Below, one piece after another: positions 55,801 through 64,000 of a stretch of DNA of 64,000 nt. The position numbers were made by a program, and so were the translations under genes. Origin of the DNA: Aphrocallistes beatrix (lineage: Eukaryota > Porifera > Hexactinellida > Sceptrulophora > Aphrocallistidae); the NCBI GenBank assembly GCA_963281255.1, contig OY725488.1, forward strand, positions 6,793,524-6,857,523. The letters are read 5' to 3'. Every line of letters starts with the position of its first letter. The stretch's first letter is position 1. A model generated the notes under the pieces. That model did no database searches and was not told where the DNA came from. It was given only the letters and a program-made list of their open reading frames with translations.

Positions 55801-58792
55801 AATCATTATTTTAAACAATTCCAGAGGTACCCATGTGATGAACATGACAGGGAGAGTGAAGGTGAGTGAGATGAAGAAGATGATAGCCCATTTCTTGGTA
55901 ACACTGTGATCCACGAGTCCTTTCAGACCATTCCCGCCCACTTCTTCCGCCTTGAAGCCTGCACTCTGTATGCGCCTTAAGATTTCCCTCGGAGTCACCA
56001 CTCCTGGATTGTACTCAATCCGACCTCTGGCAAGAAAGAACATTTCATTAAAGGGTCTTAGACAATATGAGTTACCTCATTGACATTGGTTTGTTTATTC
56101 CATTCTACATATGAGTGTGTAGAATTTTATACTACTCAAAAAAAGGTCATACTTACCCATCGTTTGGTGTCTATTTTTGAAAATTAGATATCATTTAGCT
56201 CTGCAAAAAATGCCGAAAATTAGGCCGATATTGGCTAACGGGTCCGGCATACTGCAGGGGCCTCATTCACTAAAGTTCTTAGAATTTTTCTTAATTTAAT
56301 TCTAAGTGCCATTCTAAGAATATTTCTTAGAATTCAAGGATTTTCTAAGAATTTGCCAAATTCTAAGAAAAATTCTAAGAATTTGACTTTAGAACTTTAG
56401 TGAATACCACTTAAAATAATTCTAAGAAGAATTCTAAGAATTCGCTAAATTCTAAGAAAAATTCTAAGAATTTCAGTTTAGAACTTTAGTGGATGAGGCC
56501 CCTGGCAGGTCTATAGGGACCACTTTCACTTTTGTCATCTTAAGGACAATTTATGCAACGTTTCACTCAAACTGTATAGCTTTGTAAGTATATATGTTAC
56601 TTCAACTAAAAAAAAGAGCTAAGCTCTATAATACAGCCTGAGTGCAACGCTGTATAAAATTGTTAATTTTTGTGTCTTTTTTATAATTCTTAGAAAAAAG
56701 TCAAGTGAGGTCGAGAATTCATAAAGAATTCTAGGACATCAAATTCTTTACGGAGTGAAATTTTCTTAGATTTTGTTTAAATCTAAGAATACTACGAACA
56801 ACTTAAATTTTGGGTTAGTATTTGTCTTAACAGCAAGGATGTAACATATAACACAGCACATGTTCTAAAGTTATCAAGTACCTGTTTGTAGAGAGAGTGA
56901 CAGAAGCCTTCTTCACCCCCTTGTACTTCGTGAGTGCTCGCTCCACAACGAACACACAGGAACTGCATGTCATGCCTTGTATGGCTACATTCAGCACAGC
57001 CACACTGTGATCTGGACTCTTCTCGTCCTTCACTAGTCTACTTCTGTAGCCGAGAAGTGTGACCTGTGGCACTATGAGCTCCTGGATGTCTGAGAGTTGG
57101 GTTGGATCATACCTGTAATTACGAAATAAAACACTGGAATCGACACGGCACACCTACTATCTACCTGATATGTAATAGTATTCTACTACTGGCACTACGT
57201 GTACTCGTATATAGTAAATTTATTGATAAACCAACCTAACAACAAGCTTCTGGACCAATAGTTTGGCAGTGACGGAGATTACTCCTTCCAATTCCATGAC
57301 TCGACTTTCCACCTTTCTAACACATTCCTGTCCCCGGAGACCTCCCAAAGTAAACTCAGCTGTCCGGTATTCACTGAGAGGGGATGATTGGTCTAGAAGA
57401 GGACCTATCTCACTAATCTCCCCCAGGTCTCCTAATGATGGATAGCGAGTAGCGCCAGTGTCTACAATAAAGTATCACTAACTACTTGTCCATTAATTTA
57501 TACTCAGACACCAGATCGGTAGTTACAGACCTGTGTTAGAACAGCTCATTAGAGCGTATTTGAAGTTGAGATTTTCGAGAGAGCTGGTTATTGCAGTACG
57601 CGGGTCTGTCCCTTGACGGAAGAACACGTTCACTCTCTTCTCAGGAAGCAGTACCTCAACACCTTCGACTGTTGGAACATCCATCAGAGTAGTCCTCACC
57701 TTCATAGCGCACTTACAACACCTCATGCCTATCACTGAGTAGCTGGCCTCTCCACATCCGCCCCGCTCTGCCGCCCCCAGTCTCAGCTCGGGGATGTCAG
57801 GCTGCGCATGGGTGCTCGTGGTGATAATACGCAGTTGCTCATCTTCGTAATAAGCACACTTGATTTCTAGATAACAAAACCGAATGCATCATATAAGCAT
57901 TTGCATTAATAGGTAGAATCGTCAAATGTACGGCGAGCATGCGAGCACCTCTTTCTAGGCTGAAAATATGGGCCTAACTAGTTCTGAAAAAATGCTACTT
58001 TCCCTCAAGAATGTAGAAGCTAGTTTGGAATTATATGTGCATATCTATGGCTCTATGGCTATTGGGCCTAAATGGGGAGTGCTCACACCTGCTTCAAGCC
58101 CCTTCCGCCGCCACTGGTTGATGCATACCTGGCAGTGAGCTGATCTCCTCCAATCTCCTCTTCAGCTGCTCAGGGTCTTCCGGGAGTAAGGCATGCCCAT
58201 TTAAGTGGAAACATCTAGAATCCGTCCACGGACTCCTGCCTAGAACTCCCGCAGTATTCACTGAGAATCCTAGACTCTGGACTTCTCTCTTGAGACTGAG
58301 ACAGTCCTGGGACAGGTGGAGCGACTCACTCCTCAGCTCGGCTACTCCGAGGTTGGGCTTCAGGTACACTTTAAATCTGTTAAGCAGGAAGTTATGCGTC
58401 TGTTTCAGAGGACCGTCTGGATCTGAGACGGAACCCTCGATCTTCTTTACACAAGCACAACACCTCATTCCCTGAATCCGATAGAGTATTATTTTACTGG
58501 TATTCATCTGGATGTCATGTAGGATGATGTCACTGCTTTCTCCTACTTCGCTCCCTTCCGGTGTTAGGATCCGCAGAATTTTTTCTCGGCTTGTGGACTG
58601 ATGAGCCCTGAGGATGAATGCGGTGTAGGGGGTATCTATCTCAACAGGGTCGGACAGCTGCGATGAAATGAGGTGTATGTCATTGTCTGAGAGTTTCTGT
58701 AATGTATGTGTCCACGCGTCTGAGGAAGAGAGCACAGGATTCACGACCAGCAGTCGTTCTGTTGGAAAGGTCCGAGTGTGTTCTGCACACAT
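52815..58792 (-). CDS. ATP7: ATP7-type copper-transporting P1B ATPase
   Basis: Fourteen exons with GT-AG introns and matching phases: 58792-58129, 57866-57531, 57461-57236, 57112-56882, 56026-55512, 55435-55278, 55212-54789, 54613-54426, 54362-54080, 54023-53791, 53719-53456, 53316-53199, 53113-52966, 52893-52815; total 1288 residues. The N-terminus has four heavy-metal-associated domains: G-M-R-C-C-A-C (about 108), G-M-R-C-C-K-C (about 268), one without a C-x-x-C (G-L-R-G-Q-E-C) and G-M-T-C-S-S-C (about 455). The core has T-G-E, the copper-pathway C-P-C (about 877-879), D-K-T-G-T-L-T with the phosphorylated aspartate about 921, S-E-H-P-L-A, and G-D-G-I-N-D-S-P (about 1138). These identify a Cu+ exporter of trans-Golgi and vesicles. 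A TATA box lies about 60 bp upstream of the chosen start. One intron carries a MITE. Invertebrates usually have one gene for vertebrate ATP7A/ATP7B. Confidence 0.93.
56255..56504. mobile_element. hAT-like MITE in ATP7 intron
   Basis: It starts CAGGGGCCTCATTCACTAAA and ends with the near-inverse TTTAGTGGATGAGGCCCCTG. The 250-bp interior is many copies of TTCTAAGAA-type motifs in both orientations. It lies in the 855-bp intron between ATP7 exons 4 and 5. Confidence 0.8.
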
Positions 58793-58852
58793 ATCGTATG
58801 TCAAGAGTGCACTAGAGATCTTGTTTGATTTTAATTCGGCGTTGTAGTCAAG

Positions 58853-58860
58853 TATTTATA
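58853..58860 (-). promoter_or_regulatory. TATA box of the ATP7-like gene
   Basis: On the minus strand TATAAATA lies about 60 bp before the ATG at 58792, which would place transcription start near 58825 and leave a short 5' leader. An in-frame TAA overlaps the box, so the coding exon cannot extend past it. It supports 58792 as the start, or a nearby one. Confidence 0.55.
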
Positions 58861-59547
58861 CCCGATTCGGCATTGATAGTAGAGTCTTGACTTTTTGCAA
58901 AAAAACTACAAATTATTCAAGAATCATATTTTGTGACATTCTCAAAATATCTAGTGCATTAAAAGATTATCTAACGATTATTAGGATGACCAGGTGCATA
59001 GCATAGGCGTCATAACTGATGGGGCCGAGACCCTTTCGCCCCACCAACTTGTCTCTACAAACCCCAAAGTACGAAGCCCATGACTAAATTAGCACTTTTT
59101 TCCCTGGACAGTCTAGTTTGTTTTTATTAGGTAATTGTCCAGGTTTTAAGTTTGTGCTAAATATTTTGTTGTATTTTGAACTAGAAACGAGATCTCAATG
59201 ACTATTAGGGACTATTTGTGAAATGCCTTGCCAAATCGTGACAATTTCTTCTACAATGAATATCTATCCTATATTTCATCATACGTATGTATCTTAATGA
59301 TGATATCAAATGCAAAGAGGTCCACCACCTCTGGATCCGACGCATGATCCGGATTATCTGCTATGTGGTTAGCTCAATCTTGAAAATTCACTTCTTATCA
59401 ATTATGAGAACTTCAGCGATAGAGACCTGCCCCAAATTGTAATATAGCAAAATTGAAATGCAAACTTTGAGCCGACCCCTCGCCCTCCGCCTTATCCCAA
59501 GCAGTTGTGGTAATCGACAGAGGTGAAAATGTAGAGATCATAGCGCT

Positions 59548-59646
59548 GGCGCCACAATTTAGAAGTGGTCAGGTTTAACCTGACCAACTGGGGCTATTTT
59601 TGAAAAGTGGTCAGGTTAGAACCGGACCAGTAGCGCCGGCCCAGGA
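59548..59646. repeat. ~100-bp palindromic dispersed repeat, copy 2
   Basis: It matches 35664-35772 in order and orientation (AGAAGTGGTCAGGTTTAAC, AAAAGTGGTCAGG, GACCAGTAGCGCCGGCCCA), with scattered substitutions. There is no ORF. Confidence 0.75.
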
Positions 59647-60483
59647 TCATAAAACAGAATATTTATTTGAGCAATACAGAATGAATCATTCTGTGTAGTG
59701 ATGCTATAATGATTGAAACTTCCCGGGTCTCCAAGTCACTGTGTTCCTGTTCAATAAACTGCCTGTATGGTGCACCACACTGATGATATGATATTATAAA
59801 GTATCGTAAGGCTTTTATCTCTAAAAATATTATCAAGTTACTAATAATAACTCTAGTCTAGTGGTTGTTGCTCAATATTAGAATCTGATATAGTAAGATG
59901 AAAAGTTAATTAACAACTATCACACGACATGATACCAAATATTAGATAATCTACGACGAGATACATATGTATATAATAGGTGTTAATATATTCTATGACT
60001 GTAGATTACTCTTGAATATTTTCCAGGTACTCATCATAAAATGATTTTGTGACCAGCTCATAATTACGAGTAATGCAACTATGACTTAAATTACAAATTG
60101 GGTACAATTAGAATCTCATATTTGATAATAGGGGAATAGATACATGTATTTTTCTTGTAACGAATCCTCTCTAATTAACTAACTCTCTTTTAACGAATCT
60201 CTCTTTCTTGTAACGAATACCCTATAATTGCATGTACCATATAATCAGTAGAAGGTACATTAGTTTAAATCGAATATATTGTTTGGAACTCGTTTCTAAA
60301 TGGCAGACATGAGCTCATTCGTTGGGAGAAGAATCAATTAAAATAACAATATTTAACGAATAACGGCATATTCAGAAATGATGTGAGTAAAGATATTAAA
60401 ATTTCACATCCCAAAGTTTAATATAATACAATTATCAATTGAACCAACCAGCCCTTCATATTTTAACAAGATAATTGCCAAAA

Positions 60484-60679
60484 CACCGTATATACTCGAA
60501 TAATCGCATAAAAGAGGGTGCTAATATATTTTAATACCCCTTAGAATAAAGTACAATTTAGAGTCATTTGTTGGTTATATTCATTGAAAGTATCTTATAT
60601 CTGAAGTATTAATTTTTCATCAGGTGGTACATGGGCTAAAATTAAAAATGGCACCGGCAACTATTCGAGGATATACGGT
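60484..60679. mobile_element. TA-flanked MITE
   Basis: The ends ACCGTATATACTCGAATA and TATTCGAGGATATACGGT are inverted, and the body is about 195 bp with no ORF. Pogo/Tc1-like style. Confidence 0.75.
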
Positions 60680-61047
60680 ATATGTATCTAGTTGAGATTT
60701 GAGAGACTGCATTTTTCGAACATCATATTACCTCCTACATAACTAAGATCACATAATATCAAATAGAATGACAAAGCCATACATGTAATCCATGAATATA
60801 CTACCTACACTCGCAGAATTACGCTTGACATAACTAGTAGAGTATGGGTTTATATGATTATACAAGTGAGTCTCTGACCAAGGCATAGCAAAATAAATTA
60901 GGTACATCAACAGTTTTCCCTAAGTTCTAACGACTTGTAAAGAGAGAGGGTAATGATCGCGTACATGAATGGGATAGCTAGATTGTAAAGGCTGTTCTCA
61001 CTAATTATAATGAGCTGTGATACAGATAAGCATGCTAATTGATGTGT

Positions 61048-62067
61048 CTATGAATCTGGAAGAAAAGTAACAAACTCGCTGTAAGCTTTTGACAGTGTGA
61101 GACCACTCTCTTCATCCTCTAGTGCCTCCAGACACTCGTCTCGGATCTTTTTAGCAAAGAAAGCATGTGCTTGAGCCGTAAAATGCTTGCAAACTTCTTT
61201 TCCATTTGCAATCTTTTCCGAATCGAAGGATTTGCCTGCTTTGTACCTGACGTAGATCATCACCCTCAGTACGAACCAAGGCATCTGCTCTGGGTCCAAA
61301 CTGTACTCATCCATCATCTCTTCGAAAGCAGAAATGAGAGCAGGAGTCGCGTAGACTTTCTTACGCATGATGACATCAGCGCAATCATTGAATGTGCTTG
61401 TGCTAGAGTACAAGGTCTCTACGCACGGAGACTCCACCTGTCCGAGAATCTGACGAGCTGGACTGTCGCTTTTGAGGCGTTTGAGTTTTAAAATAAGGTC
61501 TCTGTCATAACTAATATTTGTAGGGTAGACAGGGAAGACAGACTCACTCTGAGTGTCCTGCACATCAACATCTGCAGCCTGCGGCTGATCAAGTGAGGCT
61601 GCCTCTAACCTGGCTTCCAACTCTGAAACGCTGATGGCCGAGATCGGAGAGGGAGAAGCGCGCGGGGAGAGATCCTGTGAGCTCATTTCCTCCTGTCTCT
61701 CCCAGTCAGTGTACGGGAGGCTGAGGTCGTTGTTGGGGGAGAGCTCCCCCTGATCGCCTTGCGGACTCCAATCAGAGCTTTGCTGATACTCCCACGAGGT
61801 CGCGAGGTCGATATCGGAAGGGATGTAGTCTCCAACGCTGCTAGAAGAAACGAAGTTGACACGCCTGTAGTGTGGTTGCGGTTTCTCGTTGTATCCATAG
61901 GACACAGGCATGTAGTAGACTGGGAGCATTTGGTACTGGTAGCAGGGGACCATGGGGTATGGACGATCTGAGGCGGAGCGAGCGACTACGTATCGCACTG
62001 GCTGGCTGCTAGGGGAGTGGTGAGACGGAGCGTAGTATGGGGAGTGATGAGGATGGTTGATTAACAT
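61048..62067 (-). CDS. unknown protein with a possible eIF4E-binding motif
   Basis: A 339-residue single-exon ORF. The ATG at 62067 (M-L-I-N-H-P) is preferred, since the longer in-frame start at 62130 adds a low-quality hydrophobic leader. The N-terminal half is Ser/Pro/Tyr/Gln-rich and looks disordered. At about 187, Y-D-R-D-L-I-L-K-L-K-R-L resembles the Y-x-x-x-x-L-hydrophobic helix by which 4E-BPs and eIF4G bind eIF4E (4E-BP1 has Y-D-R-K-F-L-L), with isoleucine in the leucine place. The last 120 residues look helical and folded (A-L-I-S-A-F-E-E-M-M, W-F-V-L-R-V-M-I-Y-V), which I do not recognise; they are not clearly MIF4G. I infer a translational regulator as a hypothesis only. It is divergent from the RING gene, with about 300 bp between starts. 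Confidence 0.75.
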   Translation of the reverse strand: MLINHPHHSPYYAPSHHSPSSQPVRYVVARSASDRPYPMVPCYQYQMLPVYYMPVSYGYNEKPQPHYRRVNFVSSSSVGDYIPSDIDLATSWEYQQSSDWSPQGDQGELSPNNDLSLPYTDWERQEEMSSQDLSPRASPSPISAISVSELEARLEAASLDQPQAADVDVQDTQSESVFPVYPTNISYDRDLILKLKRLKSDSPARQILGQVESPCVETLYSSTSTFNDCADVIMRKKVYATPALISAFEEMMDEYSLDPEQMPWFVLRVMIYVRYKAGKSFDSEKIANGKEVCKHFTAQAHAFFAKKIRDECLEALEDEESGLTLSKAYSEFVTFLPDS

Positions 62068-62366
62068 TGTTGCTGAGTTTGCAAATAAAATATAAAAAAG
62101 GTAATCAGGAAAATAATTAAAAATTATCATTTCTTAGTGTTGTATATGTTTATAATAGAGTATTGAGCTTAAATTGTGGTGGGACCGTCCTGACTCGGCA
62201 ATTTAATGATCGATGAGTACGAGTATTGTATTAATATTGCCATGTGAATAGTTCCTTTCCTAGATAAGATAACTAAATCACTTCATTCCAAGTTGTATTT
62301 TATTGTAATTATCCCAGTTAGTTATCCAGCTTCTATAGCTATTTAGCATCGAATTGCTTAGGATTC
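62068..62366. promoter_or_regulatory. bidirectional intergenic promoter region
   Basis: About 300 bp separate the start codons of the unknown protein (-) and the TOPORS-like gene (+), so it must hold both promoters. I saw no clear TATA box or conserved element. Confidence 0.45.
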
Positions 62367-63026
62367 ATGGCTGAACCCAGCAAATCATCAGAATGTCCGA
62401 TATGTATGGAAAAAATAGAAGATAGGGCTATAGTCAAGATCTGCAGACATGAATTCTGTGTGAAATGTTTTATAGACGCAATGAAGGTGTCCAGAAGGTG
62501 TCCCTCACTCGATTGCAAAGATGATGAAATACGCTACTGCGAAGTAGACACAAATGCAGAGTCTCAAACAATAATACTAAGCAATCCGAAGTTGATGATC
62601 CGGAGAGAATCCTCAGTGTCCTCACCCAAGGACAAAATTGGAATTATTTCTCGTGAGGAAATCTATCGCTACGGCCTGTATGCTGAGCCGATAAGAGAGA
62701 AAGCTACAGGCCGCCCGAACCATTTCGTCTTATTCTTAAATCCAAAGATTCTCTCAGAGAATAGGATCCATCTCCTAAAAGTGGAGCCTTTGATCAAGAA
62801 GGACCTGAAAGTTTTGCTGGGAAACTATCCCACGCAACATATCTTGAATCGACTTCAGAAGATGATGGTTACGGAAGGAATTCTATCCGCCAAAGTAGTT
62901 GAGTACCTGTCTCCTTACCTCCGAGAGCAGACGTTCCACTTCATACACGAGTTAAGCAACTTTCTATCCAGCGTATACTCAGTCAACGAGTATGTACGAC
63001 TTGTCCAATACAACAGACCCATCTAA
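62367..63026 (+). CDS. TOPORS-like RING-finger E3 ligase, short form
   Basis: A 219-residue single-exon ORF. Residues 10-50 form a C3HC4-type RING (C-P-I-C ... C-R-H-E-F-C-V-K-C ... C-P-S-L-D-C), but the last cysteine pair is spaced C-x4-C instead of the usual C-x2-C. Residues about 125-215 match the second conserved region of TOPORS: a segment ending L-L-K-V-E-P-L-I-K-K-D-L-K-V-L-L-G, then S-P-Y-L-R-E-Q-T-F-H-F-I-H-E-L. The long C-terminal SUMO-ligase, p53-binding and RS-rich parts of human TOPORS (about 1045 residues) are absent. It likely acts as a nuclear ubiquitin ligase with an E2 partner. AATAAA occurs near 63253. The family call rests on both regions together. Confidence 0.8.
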   Translation: MAEPSKSSECPICMEKIEDRAIVKICRHEFCVKCFIDAMKVSRRCPSLDCKDDEIRYCEVDTNAESQTIILSNPKLMIRRESSVSSPKDKIGIISREEIYRYGLYAEPIREKATGRPNHFVLFLNPKILSENRIHLLKVEPLIKKDLKVLLGNYPTQHILNRLQKMMVTEGILSAKVVEYLSPYLREQTFHFIHELSNFLSSVYSVNEYVRLVQYNRPI

Positions 63027-63349
63027 AAATAACGAGTTTATTGTTAGGTAAAATGTTGTCGACGTCATAGTACCTATATTCAACATAGTAGGAGTATACA
63101 ATATTGTTTATTTATCCAAACTTGGAACTTGAAATGGAGAAAATCAGACAGACATATACACTGTACAATCAATCAAGACGGGAACTAATAAATGCTATCA
63201 TAATAAAAGTACAATTTACAAACCTTTTTCGAGTCAACAATCAACAATCAGACTCAATAAATTAATTTACTTTGAAAAGGTATGCTACTGTTTTGGTGGA
63301 ATGCTCTGGTGCAGTGTTCCAGAACATTACTATCTACATACATATTACA
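63027..63349. other. convergent intergenic region
   Basis: The 3' ends of the TOPORS-like (+) and MFSD8-like (-) genes meet here. AATAAA near 63253 may serve the + gene. Nothing else is seen. Confidence 0.5.
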
Positions 63350-64000
63350 TCATGCGTCACTGAGAATTACTATCTTTTGAGTATATTTATAAGGCACAAG
63401 ACGTTTATAACTGACCACTGACAAGATGATCATGAATCCAACGTAACCATCGAGAATTCCGAATGTTATTTGCGGGCCTGTATGCGTGTAAACGTAGCTC
63501 ACGAATACTGGACCGAGAGAACGAGCTAGGCTCCCAGCGGCAGTCAGGAATCCCATCATAGTTCCTTGTGGAAATGGTCCCAGCATTTTGGAGAAGATCG
63601 CGTAGCACATGACTTGTGCATTTGCGAAACCAACTCCCATCAACACAGAGCCAAGGAGGAACTGCCACAATCGCAACTGAGGTACATATTCACACCACTC
63701 CTGCTCAAAGAAGTCACACCCGACCGCTTCTGTGACATTTTGTAAGAAATCAGGCGAAGGAGAAGAGCCGTTAGGGTAGATAGGTTCGTACTTGACGACA
63801 GGAGTGGGGCCAGGGAGGGGAATGAAGAGAAAGAGAGCTATACTGATGATCATGAGTCCAGCTACAAATAAGGTGCGCTCTTGCACGTAACGGTTCAGCA
63901 CCTTGATGATAATAAACACTATGATTGCTGTGATTCCGAGTGCAGCATAGACTATGTTGTTATAGATATTCGCCTCTTTTCGAGTCCATGCGAACTCATC
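63350..64000 (-). CDS. MFSD8: MFSD8/CLN7-like lysosomal transporter, C-terminal part
   Basis: An open frame from the right edge (no stop up to 64000) to the stop at 63350 gives about 216 residues, the last third of a major-facilitator protein. Several hydrophobic spans are visible. Family-specific segments are C-x-W/E-C-x-Y ahead of a W-Q-F-L-L-G-S-V-L-M-G-V-G helix, then F-S-K-M-L-G-P-F-P-Q-G, M-G-F-L-T-A-A-G-S-L-A-R and L-G-P-V-F-V-S-Y-V-Y, which match MFSD8 (CLN7), a lysosomal chloride/anion-type channel or transporter mutated in human neuronal ceroid lipofuscinosis. A luminal loop has an N-V-T glycosylation site. The 5' exons are beyond the window. Confidence 0.85.
   Translation of the reverse strand, partial: DEFAWTRKEANIYNNIVYAALGITAIIVFIIIKVLNRYVQERTLFVAGLMIISIALFLFIPLPGPTPVVKYEPIYPNGSSPSPDFLQNVTEAVGCDFFEQEWCEYVPQLRLWQFLLGSVLMGVGFANAQVMCYAIFSKMLGPFPQGTMMGFLTAAGSLARSLGPVFVSYVYTHTGPQITFGILDGYVGFMIILSVVSYKRLVPYKYTQKIVILSDA

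Larger units (their letters stand above)
58861..61047. other. intergenic with small repeats
   Basis: No gene is seen. 59548-59646 and 60484-60679 are repeats described separately. A CATAGGCGTC fragment near 58997 may be a remnant of the hAT-like family seen at 15018. Confidence 0.4.

Overview
The window looks like nuclear DNA of an invertebrate metazoan whose phylum I cannot fix. It is AT-rich, its host genes use spliceosomal introns, and every recognised single-domain family is animal-like: PR/SET zinc-finger, SGK3, GRAF-type RhoGAP, ATP7 copper pump, FDXACB1, MFSD8/CLN7 and a four-repeat CNGK channel. No ribosomal RNA, convincing tRNA, CRISPR array or bacterial operon is visible, and I saw no reverse transcriptase. 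Exon coordinates were worked out by hand from splice signals, reading phase and family alignment from memory.

Layout. 0-5 kb: the last two exons of an SH3 plus RA-like gene (+), then a PRDM-type gene (-). 5-30 kb: no host gene that I can support. This stretch is a graveyard of plain DNA transposons: hAT-, Tc1/mariner-, pogo/Tigger- and MULE-like MITEs, a Helentron-like element with 140-bp tandem repeats, six copies of a 440-520-bp repeat bounded by (TA)n, several palindromic arrays and a 694-bp near-perfect foldback. Many are nested, and several have intact target-site duplications that fix the order of insertion. 30.1-30.8 kb: an intronless RNA ligase of a family otherwise known to me from bacteria. 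33-38 kb: SGK3-like and FDXACB1-like genes, both on -. 39.8-46.4 kb: a single 6.6-kb exon coding a 2199-residue CNGK-type channel (+). 47.8-50.6 kb: GRAF-like BAR-PH-RhoGAP-SH3 gene (-). 52.8-58.8 kb: a 14-exon ATP7-type copper ATPase (-). 61-64 kb: a 339-residue unknown protein with a possible eIF4E-binding motif (-), divergent from a short TOPORS-like RING protein (+), then the 3' part of an MFSD8-like transporter (-) running off the window.

The genes do not form a pathway; they are an ordinary neighbourhood of unrelated housekeeping and signalling genes. The points most worth a second look are the bacterial-type RNA ligase, the intronless CNGK channel in which only repeat 3 keeps a canonical cyclic-nucleotide site, a GA-AG intron in the SGK3-like gene, the foldback inserted inside the terminal repeat of another transposon, and a dispersed repeat that carries CRE and AP-1 sites to many places.
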